Shown one piece after another: positions 41,651-54,550 of a stretch of 64,000 bases of DNA. Source of the stretch: Tricholomella constricta (taxonomy: Eukaryota > Basidiomycota > Agaricomycetes > Agaricales > Lyophyllaceae); the NCBI GenBank assembly GCA_013368375.1, contig JAACJP010000030.1:513597-577596 (forward strand). Direction: 5' to 3'. How positions within the stretch are numbered: position 1 is the first letter of the stretch; every line of letters starts with the position of its first letter. The notes under the pieces are model-generated. The model made no database searches and was not told the origin of the DNA. It was given only the letters and a program-made list of their open reading frames with translations. The position numbers were made by a program, and so were the translations under genes.

Positions 41651-41664
41651 TCTCAACACTGTTC

Positions 41665-43869
41665 TGTAGAGATCCAATTGCGGTCTTGTGATTATATTAT
41701 TAGCTGAGTGTAGCTACACTCGGCTAATTACACTCAGCTAATACACTCGAGAGCACATTTTGAGCAAGGACTGAAGAGAATGAGAAAGAGTTTTGGACTC
41801 ACTGACACTCTCCATTAGCATGCCACAAAGTTCTACTCACGTTGCGTCAGGACTGGCAACATTGTGTTATGTCTAAAAAGGTGTATGTCCACCCTCTGAA
41901 AGTCAGTTTACATCATCCCCGAGCTAGATTGAGAGTTCTGTCAGGGTGACTAGGATTAGAGAAAGGCCAAGGGACGTTACAGGAGTGCAGCTGACATCAG
42001 AGTGGGTCTGAATAAGACCCAAACAAGACCATTCGCGAGCCCTTTGGTCAAAGTTCAACTCTGAGATCGCCCGATTTTCTCTTGATCGTCCAGGCCCCGT
42101 TGGCCGTCTTTTACAGCAATTTACCATACGACGGTGAATCAAGACAATTATCTGTACTTATTAATGTTCTGTCTCATGTCCTTCTCTTCAAGCCATGAAC
42201 TGTTCCAAGTGCCATAAGGATTCTGTGGGAGCACTTCAGGGTCAATTATAAATGCCACAGACTATTTATGGAGACGGCGAGCAAACCACAAGCTGCATTT
42301 ATCTGCTAATGCTGTTGCAAGGGATGCTGGTGTTTATCTGTTGTAGAAGAGATGTATATAGACATGTAGAAAATGCTTCATAGCTTCTAAATTGTTTTGA
42401 AGAAGCAAATTAACTTCAGGTCCTTGTGGCTGATTCTATTATCTCATTGTAGATTGATAATTTCGATGATCTGTTTATGTGCATCCTGTGCAGCTTCAAT
42501 GGTTGGTAATCATTGCAGCTTCTTCTTATCATCTTGTGCATTTCCTCCCTCCTGCTAGTCACTATCCATTAGTTTCTTCAAGGACATATTCCAGCTCTAC
42601 TTTTGGGACTTCTTTCAGTTGTTGATGTGCCTTGTCTCTACCTCCTTCATCCTTCTCCTCAATCAGTTGATGCCTTGCTTCAGCTTCTTCTGAAGATTTA
42701 TTTGAATAAAATTTGTGAGTCATCAAATCAAGTTCTCAATATCACATACATTTTTCTTGTTAGACTCATTGGATGATCTTTTGAGCTCCTTGATAGCCCA
42801 TTAACCCAAGTTGAGCTTGAAGCCCCTTTTTTGTTTTGATATGCTAGCTATGAGCAAATTTGCGACATGATGCACTTGTTTGGTATCTGTGTGATATCGT
42901 GATTTTAAATGTTTTATCTCCACAGACAAAATGTGATGCCTTCTGGACATCTTTGAAGGAATCACAATCTATAAAGAATTTTTGATTGTAAAATAAAAAG
43001 GCTCTGTGGTTTCCAATTTTTGTGAACTAAGTGGTTGCCATTGCATCTAGCAAAAGCAAAAACAATTCTTATTGCTGTTTTGTAAAATCACATTACATGT
43101 GATGAATATGAAAGTTATCTACTTTATCATGAAGGTACTCAGGCTTGAATCCTATAATAGTGCCAATAGCCTGCTTTCCAACAACTCGGAGAGATAAGGT
43201 CAACATGGAATGGAATAGGAAAGAATGTACATACAACATGGTGAATGAAGTGAAACATTGAAGGATTTTGTGTAAACATCGTCCAAGCTATCCAACTCGG
43301 TGGGCTAACACTGGCATCAACAAAGTTTGTATCATCATCAGGTAGACCAATGATATTGTCTGCAGCTCTACGCTCATATCTGAAGAGGCCAGCTTTGCAA
43401 TTTTCGTTAAGGCCAGCCTGCACTATGCTACTTTCATAAATATCTTTAATATCAATAATAGCAATAGGAAAATATATGTACACAGATATTAAACCACTTG
43501 TTACAGGTCTCATTGACTACATTAATGAACTAAATATAAAGACTATCTAAGAAAGTAGCCTTTGTTTATATTTGTCTCGTAAAAAGCAGATGAAAATAAG
43601 TTGACCTGTTAAACATGTAAATAGATCTGATTATGTCTTTAAGATTTGAGATGGAGCTATCTGTTATCTGCCCCAATTCATTCTTATGAACAACATAGCC
43701 TCATTAATAACAGACATATCTTCATCACTTGTGAGAACTTCAACCATGAATTTATGCCTTGGAATTATTGAAGCTAATCTTTTTTTAAAAGTGATCTTCA
43801 CAAGAAGGTCAGCTTTACTAGGACAACATTTCCTTGACTAAGAATAGTTCTGAGAATCAGCCAAGCATC
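41665..43869. other. AT-rich intergenic region
   Basis: No gene is recognised. It starts with a nested inverted repeat TTAGCTGAGTGTA / TACACTCGGCTAA (41700-41727) followed by a further arm TTACACTCAGCTAA (41728-41741). A minus-strand open frame of 124 codons (43513-43139) with NIIGLPDDDTNFVDASVSPP is unidentified and may be chance. The base composition is much more AT-rich than the flanking elements. Confidence 0.4.
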
Positions 43870-45035
43870 TTTTTTAGCCTTCATATCTCACTCAATCTCA
43901 GTCAGATCTGCACTTATGAGCAGTTCTGACACCTTTTTCACCACCACACCACCGGGATCCTCGGGGATCCCAGTTGATTCAATGGATTGGGGGAGGGATG
44001 ACCTCGAAACCACCCCCCCAATGCCCTCAGACACCCACGGCGCCTTCCTCGATGAAATCATCACGACCAGCATTGCCCTCTGCCCCAACACCCAACCCAA
44101 AGCGTTGGAAGAGAGATAAGGATGGATCGGACGATGCCGATGATGAAAACGTGTCCCAAGTGAGCAGGGACAGTACACCCATGCATACAGATGACCCTGT
44201 TGCATTCTATGAACAATCAGGTGACAAGTCCCCCATAGGCCTCACTGGAGGTGATGGGGACATCAACAACGATGCCAAGGCCGTCTTTGATTCCCACTTA
44301 TCGATCAAGGAGTGGCTCCATTACTGGGAGCGCTCTACATCGCCCCTTACTGCAGAAATGTGTGTCGCATTGGCCCATTGCATTACAGAGCTCTTTGAGG
44401 GTGCTGCTGATCTGGGCCTGATCAATCTCCTTGCCAAAAATGCTGGCAACGACTCCCGCACCATTGAGGCACTATGTGCAGTGCGCGATGCGTGTATTCT
44501 TCACGTTCCCTACCCAGGGAACCCACTACCGTCGCCCCCATTCCCTGCACCATCCAGGGGAGCGGGGCCGTCGAATTCTTCTACAGCCAAGGGCAAGCAG
44601 CGCGCTGGCGCAAAGCCCCCGGCTGCACTGAACTCCAAACAGACTGATGCGGCTCCAGCAGCCACTAAGCCTGTCCTTCAGTGCAGCTACACACACCCCA
44701 CTCCAGGAGGTCCCCACCTCCTATCTCTCCACGCTCTCACTGGGAAAACATTTGCTGTTGCTGCATTGAGCACCTGCCAAAATGCCAGCACCTCCAACCA
44801 ACACTTCAGTTGGCACTATGGGGAGAAGCCGAAAACAATGGGGATTTTATTTTAAATATATCTAAATAATGGGTGTAATATCAAATAACTTCAACACATA
44901 TCTAAAATTTCAAAATATATCCAACGCTTAAATCGGCTCATGCCTGCAGTGTGAGGGCATTCCTTTGCTAAGGTGTTTCCCAAGCTCTCTGCTGCGAAGA
45001 TCTCGATTTTGTACTAACAGAACGTAAAATGTTCT
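43870..45035 (+). mobile_element. LINE L4: 5' UTR end and ORF1 fragment
   Basis: Similarity to L3 starts in the 5' UTR (TAGCCTTCATATCTCACTC against TAGCCTCTATTTCTCGCTC), passes the ATG at 43917 and follows ORF1 for most of its length. It is interrupted by about 130 bp of unrelated AT-rich sequence at about 44816-44945, then resumes (CTTTGCTAAGGTGTTTCCC). The copy is more diverged than L1-L3. It ends near 45035 against a gypsy chromodomain. Confidence 0.85.
43974..44855 (+). pseudogene. L4 ORF1 remnant
   Basis: The open frame from 43974 carries PNPKRWKRDKDGSDDADDEN, PIGLTGGDGDINNDAKAVFD, CITELFEGAADLGLINLLAK and the Pro/Ala-rich tail, aligning with L3 ORF1. The true start MSSSDTFFTTTPPGSSGIPV lies in another frame at 43917, so a frameshift separates the first 20-odd codons. 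The tail is broken by the AT-rich insert at about 44816. Confidence 0.8.
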
Positions 45036-45039
45036 GCAG

Positions 45040-45290
45040 GTTCTCCATCCTCACCGCTGCCATACATAATCAACAATGAACCCCATTATGAAGTCGACAA
45101 GATCGTTGACAGTCACATCTTCCACAAGAACTTCCAGTACAAGGTTCTGTGGAAAGGATACAGCTACAAAAAAGCTTCATGAGAACCTCACGAACATGTC
45201 ACCGCTTCAGATCTGGTATGCAAGTTCCATTGCAACAATCTCGATGCTGCCTGCCACATCTGTAAGATCTTCTTGCTGTTTCCTGCTATC
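45040..45290 (+). pseudogene. gypsy-F chromodomain
   Basis: The frame from 45075 reads NEPHYEVDKIVDSHIFHKNF, QYKVLWKGYSYKKAS, stop, EPHEHVTASDLVCKFH: a chromodomain of the type at the C-terminus of Ty3/gypsy integrases. A TGA at the expected Trp of the SWEP motif inactivates it. The rest of pol is gone, replaced by LINE L4 sequence. A polypurine tract and an LTR follow directly. Confidence 0.82.
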
Positions 45291-45327
45291 TTTGCCACTG
45301 TCACCCCACACTGAGTCATTGTGATTC

Positions 45328-45339
45328 AAAGGGGGAGGA
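45328..45339 (+). other. gypsy-F polypurine tract
   Basis: AAAGGGGGAGGA immediately before the LTR, the usual plus-strand primer of LTR retrotransposons. Confidence 0.7.
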
Positions 45340-45342
45340 TAA

Positions 45343-46044
45343 CGTTAGGAGAACTCCCACTTACACCTTATGATGCTCACTGATTATCCCTGACCAGTGT
45401 GATTGCTTCCTGACAAACTGACACTGATACCGACACTGATGTTGGGTACCTGATCTTGCCTGCACCCTGACCACAAGGTTAGCTAGCATCAGAACATGTC
45501 AATACATATGCTGCACACTATTTTTGATTACATATACAGTACCTCGTATATAGCTGGCCCTCTGGCAATGAGAATTCTTAGTCTATTCTCTTTGGATTCT
45601 GTTAGAATCTGAGCCAGTAGACCGGTAGATAAGGCTGAGTCTGTCTAGATAAAGCCAGATAAGATAAACCTCAGTCCAATATGAGCGACTATATTGACCG
45701 TACCTAGATAAAGACAGATAAGATAAACTACAGGGATATTAGTTACGGTCTCGTGTAAGTAAAATGGTAAAGACTTACCCTCAGTCTAATATAAGCGACT
45801 GAGGGTAGACGGCATGTAGCGTAGGTATATGTATAAGTAAAGTGTCCTTTGTTAGAATAGATAAAGGAATATGTAAATAAAGGAACCTCGGTGGCCGGTC
45901 CAATCACAAAGCATCGTCAGTGGCTCACCTAATTCCAACAGATTCTTCTTTTCCAGGTAAGCCACTCTTACATCTGTTTATTGTACCTAATATAACTTTG
46001 GATTTCCCTTTGCCAGAGTTATATACTGTAAGGTTGCCCTAACA
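45343..46044 (+). repeat. gypsy-F 3' LTR
   Basis: 702 bp, starting CGTTAGGAGAAC (TG mutated to CG) and ending TTGCCCTAACA. It contains a duplicated AGATAAAGCCAGATAAGATAAA / AGATAAAGACAGATAAGATAAA-like motif near 45645 and 45705. The termini resemble the solo LTR in gypsy-A (TGTTAGGG/CCCTAACA), but the interior looks different. Confidence 0.8.
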
Positions 46045-46990
46045 TTTATCAGTTAGCGAGACAGCTGTTCACTCATCAGTAGTCAGTGTTCTTATGTACT
46101 ACCTTGGTCACTGGCATCAATGTAGTATATCAGCCTAGAGTTGAAAATAGGATATCTCTAACCTGAACAATAACAATATCTTCAGGTTTACACATTGATC
46201 GACTTCTAAGCTTACTCTCTTATTGCTCTCATCATGCTTTGTGCTCTTATTGCTGACTTAATCATACTTAGTACTATCTAGGCTTGTATTGGCTTGTAGC
46301 TCTTTGCTCACCGCTGCCCACCAAAAACCCAGTTTGCCCAAAGTTTACATAAGCCTTTTGGGCTTTGATTTTGGCTTTCGCCGCCCTGGGATGCTGAACT
46401 GCAAATGAACACGAAACAGCATGTCCTGGCGCATTAACATCCATGTGTACTTACCTTAAGTCTGCAGTAGATGGACTGCTTTGTTCTTTTACTGATAACA
46501 TGGCTGGCAGATAACTTGTTTCTGGGAGATGTATGCAAGGAATGTGCTTCCTGAACTGCATGAGTTTATCAGTGCAAATCTCTATTTTAAAATCTCCATT
46601 GGCAACGCTTGATGAATAGTGATCTATGCATTGAAGCTTGACCTGTGTTCAATCTTGTGCATTGGCATAGTTTTTTGAGCCTTGGACTTCATGTATAAAT
46701 CCTGTAAATGAACAAATTACCCACAGTGCAACTAAAAGTCATTTTTTTCAGTCAAATGCATTACTTGGAAGGTTAGAGGACACTTACATGAGTAAAATTC
46801 ATGTGCAAAGAGATAGAGCCTGGACTCAGATGACATAGTGAGTAACTTTCTGTAAGGTTTTATTCAAGAGAATAGATTAAACTCTTGTCGGATACTGCTG
46901 CTGCTGCAATGCCGAGCCCCATAAGTGAGATCAGGGGCGCAAAATTCTGCTTCAGGCATCTAAATGAACTGAAGTCTGTTGAGAGGGTCC
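46045..46990. other. Spacer before gypsy-B
   Basis: AT-rich; no gene, tRNA or clear repeat is visible. The last bases before the LTR are GAGAGGGTCC, which do not match the flank on the other side of gypsy-B. Confidence 0.35.
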
Positions 46991-47345
46991 TGTTACGACC
47001 GCCCCTAACAACCACCCCTAAAATCACATCCCACTACGCTTTCCCACGCCTACCCACTGTATATAACATGACACCACTTCTTTCCAGACTCTTCACCTTG
47101 ATATTGCTTATTGTTACGACCAGTCCCGTTCTCGATTCCTTTTGCTCTCAAATCTATTCTATTTCCCCGATTTGTATCCCTTGAGCTCCACACGTTCTCG
47201 TAAATGCTCTTGTGAACACATTCGTCGACGCTCACGACCTCCGGATATCCCATTCGAAGGCCGTCTTGCTCGACAAACGTCAGGCCTGTCCGCTTCGGTG
47301 GTTCCAGAACAACTCTGTAACCGGCATGCTACGCAGGTCCTAACA
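46991..47345 (+). repeat. gypsy-B 5' LTR, mosaic
   Basis: 355 bp, TGTTACGACCGCCCC to CAGGTCCTAACA. The first 110 bp match the 3' LTR almost perfectly, including GTATATAACATG as a TATA-like core. After CTCTTCACCT it diverges strongly (GATATTGCTTATTGTTACGA against GATATTACCTATTGTTAAGA) before regaining similarity at GTCAGGCCTGTCCGCTTCGG. Confidence 0.92.
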
Positions 47346-47374
47346 TAATATCGAGGTCCTCCCACCCACCGGAC

Positions 47375-50123
47375 ATGTCCTCGACAATAGTGGAGCCTAA
47401 CACAACCATCCGCTATCAAAACTTCGAAGGTCCCTCCTTCACTCAAAGGAAACCTTCACCACCACCTTTCGAAACCTCCCCTGCCTCAACAGGACCTCCG
47501 ATGCAAGGGACTTTCGGATCCAACAGGTCCAGGTTGGAACACCAGATCTTCCAACCCGGCCAACATGAGGGGGACTTTTCCTCAGCCAGTCAGGACCCTC
47601 GACAACCCCTACCCCGGACCCCCTCAAACGTATTCAACCCGTCCTACCAACTCACCACCCCCAACTATCCCCCCTTACCACCATCCGCAACGGCCTCCGG
47701 ACCTCCGCCTTCAAGTAACCAGACTCCCGGGTCATACTACGAAAGGTTGAGGCACCCGGAGATGTTCCAGAGGAGGGATAGGGCTAGAGAGGAGGGACAG
47801 GGACATTTCGCTCGTCAACAAAACCCCTTTCTACACGGTTCAGACCACGAAAGGATACTCTACGAGCTCCGCATGACGCGGGAAGAAGTTTTGCGACAAG
47901 CGCACGAGCTCCTAGTTGAAACCATGGGGATGGATCATCAACCCCGAACACCGGAACAATGGGCCAACCTCGTGTTGTCGACTATGCAACTGCACGAAGC
48001 CCATCGATTACCCCCACAACTGACGGTGTTGCTACAAATGGGGGGAAACGAAAGAAGGTTACGCGCCCTGGCTGGAGAAATCCAGACGTCCAACGAGGGA
48101 AGAAGATTCTCCGACCCCCAAAGCACGGGACGTTCCTTCCACATGCCAATTCAGGAGCCCGTCCCCTCCAGAATTGAAACTAGATTCGAAGAACCTCCAC
48201 GAGCGACAAGCACTGTCAATACGCAGACAGCTTCGGCTCTACTCAGGAGGATGAACCAAGGGAACGCACCCCCCAGCCAAGAAGGGTTCGAACCCACTGT
48301 CACGCTAGGGGCAGACACTTGAAGAGCTCCGACGTTCGGGTTCTGGGGAACCCACAACTTACAAAGGATCCCCGAAGAAAACACCTCTCTCGAAGGACCG
48401 TTCTCCAGGCCTAACTCGGGTTTTCAAGGCCCACAAAGGACCTTCGCAATCGAAGAAGGAGCTCCTCCGAGGAAACCCGAGAACATTTCCCTACCTCCGT
48501 CGGAACGGGGAATCCCAACGCCACTGTCGTACGCCCACAGCTACGAATTACGCGAAGAAAACTCGGAAAGAAGAGAGGGAGCACCCCCTAGGGCACGGGA
48601 AGACTGGCACCAAACACCACCTCATCTGGCGAATCAGAACAGGAGGTCACCGCAAGGCCCACGCCCAATCTCCCCAAGAGAACGACGTGGAATCGGAGCG
48701 GACCCCGGCCCCGGTCAAAACATAAACATCCTCGACGGAAGGCAAGGGACCCAACAACAATTCCCCCAGTTCGAACAATACAGAACTGGCTACAACCCCG
48801 GACCAGCCCCACCCATACCCGGCGGACGATCGAACCCCCAGTACAACGGACCACCTCCACAGCCCCAACCACCTCCGGGATCTTCGGGACCACCTACCCC
48901 GAGAGGAACTCAATGGGGAAACGGCCCCGGAGGACCAGGAGGGGAAGGAGGAGGTTATTGGGGAAACGGCCCTGGAGGAACAGGAGGTCCTGGAGGAGGG
49001 GGAGGTCATGGAGGATACGGACCACCACAAGGACCAGGAGGCCTGGGAGGCCCCGGAGGTCCCGGAGGGGGAGGAGGAGGCCACGGAGGAGGAGGAGGAG
49101 GAGGCCCACCCGGAAATCCGGGAGGAGGCCAATTCGCAAACCCTCAACGACCCCCACCTCCACCACAACAATTCTTAGGCCCAAATCAAAACCTGACCCC
49201 AGAACAGTACCGACACCTCCTAAACCTAGAATCGAAAATCGACATCCGGAAACCGGACCCCTTCACTGGAAAAGAACCGAGGAGATGGGAAAACCTTCGT
49301 CACGGAATGCCTAGTAACGTTTCAAGCCAAGGCGATTACCTACGAACAGGACCACCTGAAAGTATCATTCGCGAGCTCCTACTTAAAGGACGGAGCCATG
49401 GACTACTTCCGCCTGCAACTCACGTACAACCCGCAACACCCAATGTTCACGAACTGGGAAGGGTTTGTACATGAATTGGGATCACGCTTTGGCATACCGA
49501 ACTCCAGGGTGGAAGCCGAGAATAACATCTCACGACTGAAAATGAAGGAATGGGAAAAGTTCACAGCTTTCATCATCAAGTTCGAACAGGAAGCATATGA
49601 AACAGGCTGGAACTGGGTAGCGCTACAATTCACGCTGCAAAAAGTGCTCCCCCAACGAATCCTCAACGTCCTAGCCATCGCACCAAGCCCTGAAACCTAC
49701 GAAGGTTACCAAGATCTGATCACTCAAATCAACCGGAGGTACTGGGAACATCGTATAGAAAATCCAGAGTCCTACAAACCCCTTTGGGCGAATAACACAA
49801 ATACCTCCAACACCTCCGCACGACCTCCGATTGGACCTTCGGCCGGACCTGCAAACCGCACGACGCTGCAAACGACCCAAGGGAGCAGGAATGCACGCTT
49901 GAACGCCGAAGGTCACGACCAGGACCCGGACACAGGTAAGGAAGGTAAGGCGCAAGACCAGGAAATCGCATGGGACGACGAGGAGGCCCTACAAGCCAAC
50001 AACTTCGGGTTCAAGAAGTCAACACGCCCCTGGGTGAAGATCGACAAAGACGTAAAGCAACAACGAATTCGAGACAAGGCCTGCATCCTATGCGGTGATC
50101 TGGAACACTGGATGCGCGACTGA
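47375..50123 (+). pseudogene. gypsy-B gag
   Basis: From MSSTIVEPNTTIRYQNFEG, open to TGA 48320. It stays open in the same frame (RAPTFGFWGTHNLQ, then a Gly-rich block at 48920-49125) until a 1-nt insertion near 49289 (GATGGGAAAA against GATGGAAAA in gypsy-A). It continues in a third frame with the capsid-like domain to a TGA at about 50121 inside the zinc knuckle (CILCGDLEHWMRD then stop). So this gag cannot be made whole, though each lesion is small. The TGA at 48320 sits at the same codon as in gypsy-A. Confidence 0.87.
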
Positions 50124-50227
50124 ACAGCAAACACCATGGGCAGAGCCACCTATCTCATCGGCGACGACATCTTCGAATTCCATCACAAGACAGAAGAGGG
50201 AAACGCGGGGGCGATTCAGGACTTGCC

Positions 50228-53200
50228 CGGGCTCTGAATCGCGAAGATCTAAAACCGGACCTTGACACTAAACTACGCGCAACGGCATTATCGACAACGG
50301 ACACCTGCACAGTAACTCTCTCCTCCCATTCGTCACTGGCATTTCTAATACACCTCACGCCAAATGGAGGAGGAGAAGACCCCGAAAACACGCTCATCGA
50401 CAGCGGAGCTACCGACAACTTCATGGACTCCGTCATGGCGACATCACGTGGGCTCCACCTCGAGGAGCTCAACCCCCCAATAAACCTCTGCCTATTCGAC
50501 GGGGAACCCTCCGCATCAGGCAAAATCACACACTATACCACCAACGACGTCAAATTCAGTGACGGCACCACTCAGAGGATAAGATTCCTCATAACGAAAC
50601 TCCACGAGACAGCGACGATAGTGCTGGGACTATCATGGCTGAGGGAGGTCAACCCCCGCATAAATTGGAAAGACCTCTGCATCACGCTACGACGGGGGTC
50701 AAACGGCAAAATTGAAGGATCACTACGGGACCTCCGAAGGAAAAAGGAAGTCGTCCCAACGACAACAGGCACAGGAAATCAACGCTTACCCTCGCGGTCA
50801 ACTCGCTCCTTCACGATCGAAGTACAGTTAGAAGGATCCTCAACGCGACTACGGGCACTTATCGATAGTGGAGCGGCGGGAAATTTCATAGCACAATTCT
50901 CGTGTACGAAACCGGAACCTCTCGCCAGCCCCATGACCTTACAACTGTTCGACGGAAACCCCAGCGGAGGTGGAACCATTTCACACCATAGTCCCGAAAC
51001 AATCAAACTCGAGAACGGACTAGAGTATAAGGTCGACCTCCTCATAACACAATTACATCCAGCCACACCAGTAGTGCTTGGATTATCTTGGTTACGAGAA
51101 GCAAATCCGGACATCGACTGGCGGGAAATGTCCATGACCATGGAACAAGGGGCAGGACTAGCCGCGATATCGCTTTCCCAGAAGACGCAATGGGGAACCG
51201 TGACCCTTGAGGAGGAGGAAGACGTCGAAGCTCCGAAACCAGCCAACCCCCTTTCGGAGAAACAACACCTCCTCAGGGACCTCCTGGACGACGACAACGA
51301 TCAGAACGACACCCCCAGCGACAACATGAAGGAGGAAGACACCCGCCCAAACACCAACGAACCCCAAGAGGAAGTACCAACACCGACAACCGAGTCGCCA
51401 GAGGAGGTAACGGGACGGAAACGCACCCGAAAACCACCCCCACCGAACTACTTCCCTCCAAACATTCCCAGGTCAAAATTCAAACCCCACCCCAAACGGA
51501 AATCCGCAACATCCCCAACGACAGAAACACAGGAAGAAGAGGAAACCAACCCGGAAACGGAGGTCGAAGACGAAACCGGAGAGGGAGAAGAGGATGTCGA
51601 AACACAAAACATCCGCCTGATTAGAGCGGCGCCATTCGCGAACCTCATCAGGGACAGAGCCACAGCGTTCCAACTACACATCTCCCCCACTGAAAAGGAA
51701 GAACACCTCCATGCCAATAACACCTCCGACGATGAACCCAAGCAACCAAAGACAGAAAAGGAAATCTTCGAGGAAGTCATACCTCCGGAGTACAGGGACT
51801 TCGAAGACGTATTCTCAGCGGGTGAAGCAAAAACCATCCCCCCACACCGACCTTACGATCACACAGTGGAACTCGACGAAAACACTACCCCTCCCTTCGG
51901 AAAGATATACAACATGTCCGAACTGGAGTTGAAAGCATTGAAGGATTACATCGATGAGATGCTTGGAAAAGGGTTCACCCGACCTTCGAGTTCGTCAGCG
52001 GGAGCTCCGGTACTGTTCGCAAAGAAGAAGGACGGATCACTCCGGCTATGCGTGGACTATAGAGGATTAAATCGGATCACCAAGAAGAACCGTTACCCTC
52101 TACCTCTGATCGGAGACCTCATAGACCGACTTCAAAAAGCGAAAGTATACTCGAAGATCGACCTCCGAGTGGGCTACAACAACGTCCGTATAGCTCCGGG
52201 ACACGAATGGAAGACAGCCTTCCGCACTCGTTATGGACTTTTCGAATACCTGGTAATGCCTTTCGGCATGACAAACTCACCCGCGACATTCCAACACTTC
52301 ATGAACGACATCTTCCACGACATGAACGACGTGTTCGTAGTGATCTATCTCGACGACATTCTGGTTTTCTCGGAGACCTTAGAGGAACATCACGGACACG
52401 TTTGGAAGGTCCTCGAGAGGCTCCGGAAACACAACCTTCATGCGAAACCGGAGAAATGCACGTTTCACACTACGGAGATCGAATACCTAGGCGTCATCGT
52501 ATCCCCTGGCGGAGTAAAGATGGATCCAGGAAAAGTCGACGCGATCCGGAAGTGGCCTAGACCGACGAAGGTCAAGGAACTCCAATCTTTCCTAGGCTTT
52601 GCAAACTTCTATCGGCGGTTTATCGACAATTACTCGGGCATAACGAAGAGGTTAAACAAACTCACGCAAAAGGACACAATCTGGAAATGGGATTTCGAAT
52701 GCGAAGGAGTCTTCGAGCTATTGAAGAAAGCATTCTCCTCCGCACCCATCCTACGACACTTCGATCCTCAACTACCGGTGATATTAGAGTGCGACGCTTC
52801 CGACTTCGCCATAGCGGGGATCATCTCCCAATTTGACGAGACATCACAAGACTTACGTCCTGTCGCCTTCTACGCGAGAACTATGATAGACGCGGAGCTC
52901 AACTACGACATCTATGACAAGGAGCTCCTAGCAATCGTGGAAGCGTTTAAGCAATGGAGGGCCTACCTAGAGGGATCTCCCCACCGCATTCAAGTGTACT
53001 CTGACCACAACAACCTACAGTATTTCTCTACGACCAAGCAACTCAGTCGCAGACAAGCACGATGGTCGGAATGCCTGGCAAACTTCGACTTCCAAATAAA
53101 CTACAGACCCGGAAGATTAGGAGCGAAACCAGATGCCCTCACGCGACGGCCAGACGTGTATCCCAAGAAAGGGTTCGAACAGGATCATAATTCGTTCAAC

Positions 53201-54550
53201 AACCGCATCATTTTACCCCCCGAACGATTGAACGCGGCCCTAATACTGAACGAGGAGCTCCTACTAAACAACATCCGGAACACACCCCGAGACGAATTCT
53301 TCGAGAGACATGCACCCAGACCCGGAGATGAGACCTCCGCGTTCTCCCTATCCGATGATCACAAACTACTCCTTCGCGACGGAAGAATCTACGTACCGGA
53401 CCATTCCAGATTATGCCTCGACATCCTGCAGCAACATCACGATCACAAACTGCGCGGACATCCAGGGATCAGAAAGACCACACAACTCATCATGAGGACT
53501 TATTTCTGGCCCGGATTACGGAAGGAGGTCACTCGATACGTCCGAAGCTGTTATACCTGTAAAAGAGCGAAGGTCCCACGCCATAGCCCATATGGACTAT
53601 TGAAACCACTCCAGATTGGGCGAAGGGCGTGGGCCTCCATATCCATGGTCCACATTGTAGAACTACCGGAATCGGATGGGTACGACGCCATACTGGTCGT
53701 AGTATGCCGCCTCACCAAGCAAGGCATCTTCATACCCTGTCACACAACGGACACAGCAAAGGAACTTGCTCAACTATCCTTGGAACATGTCTTCTCCAAG
53801 CACGGACTGCCCGACGACATCATATCGGACAGGGGCACCCTCTTCGTCTCCTGTTTCTGGAGCTCGCTGTGTAAAGCCCTGGACATTAAATCGAACCTTT
53901 CGACCGCGTATCACCCGGAGACCGACGGCCAGACGGAACGAGTAAATCAGACACTGGAACAGTACCTCCGGATATACGTGAACTACTTCCAGACCAACTG
54001 GCGAACACAGCTCCCACTGGCGGAATTCACGTATAACAATATGACCCATTCGACCACGGGAGTCTCTCCTTTCTTTGCGAACAAGGGTTATCACCCCCGC
54101 CTGACAATCTCTATAAAAGACATACCGGCAAAGGAAGCCCAGGAGGTAGCCGTAGACCTCCGGACCCTCCAGGACTACCTCCGCCAAGAGATAGAGATCG
54201 CAAACGAAGCCTACAAACGATTCGCGGACAAGAAACGGGACCCTACACCAGATTGGGCCGTAGGAACGGAGGTATGGCTTGATTGCCGGAACATCAAAAC
54301 GAAACGCCCCTCCAAAAAGCTGGACCACCGGAGACTGGGCCCCTTCAAAATCCTACAGAAGATCTCCAGCCACGCGTATCGACTGGAACTACCTCCGACA
54401 CTGAAGGGAATTCACAATGTGTTCCACGTCAAGTTACTCGAAAAACACGAACACGAGAACTTCCCAGGACGATCAAAGCCACCTCCGCAGACAATCGAAA
54501 TCAAGGGCGAGGAGCACTACGAAGTAGAACGAATCCTAGACTCCCGAACA
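50228..54550 (+). CDS. gypsy-B pol polyprotein: PR-PR-RT-RNase H-integrase
   Basis: One uninterrupted frame (first ATG 50423, 1,376 codons to the TGA). Domains: retropepsin-like 1 with DSGA at 50399-50410; a second retropepsin-like copy with DSGA at 50864-50875, each followed by a VLGLSWLRE motif; an acidic linker; RT with SLRLCVDYRGLN, SKIDLRVGY and YLDD at 52346-52357; RNase H with ECDASDFAIAG, YDKELLAIVEAFKQWR and VYSDHNNLQYF; integrase with an HHCC finger (GHPGIRKTTQLIM...CYTCKRAK), SDRGTLF and HPETDGQTERVN. The expected first catalytic Asp (SMDxI) reads Val (SMVHIVELP, 53648-53650), so integration is probably lost. Pol lies out of frame with gag because a G-run at about 50206 has five G where gypsy-A has six. 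Confidence 0.93.

Noticed and set aside
43139..43513. Minus-strand ORF of 124 codons at 43.1-43.5 kb
   Set aside because: No recognisable domain, AT-rich context and no splice or neighbour support. Kept only as a note.
44816..44945. MITE inserted in L4 ORF1
   Set aside because: The 130-bp AT-rich insert has no clear inverted ends and at most a 4-bp flank match. It is not enough to name an element.
50100..50240. Programmed gag-pol frameshift at the G-run in gypsy-B
   Set aside because: Gypsy-A has six G and a continuous frame at the same point, so the five G in gypsy-B are better read as a 1-nt loss.
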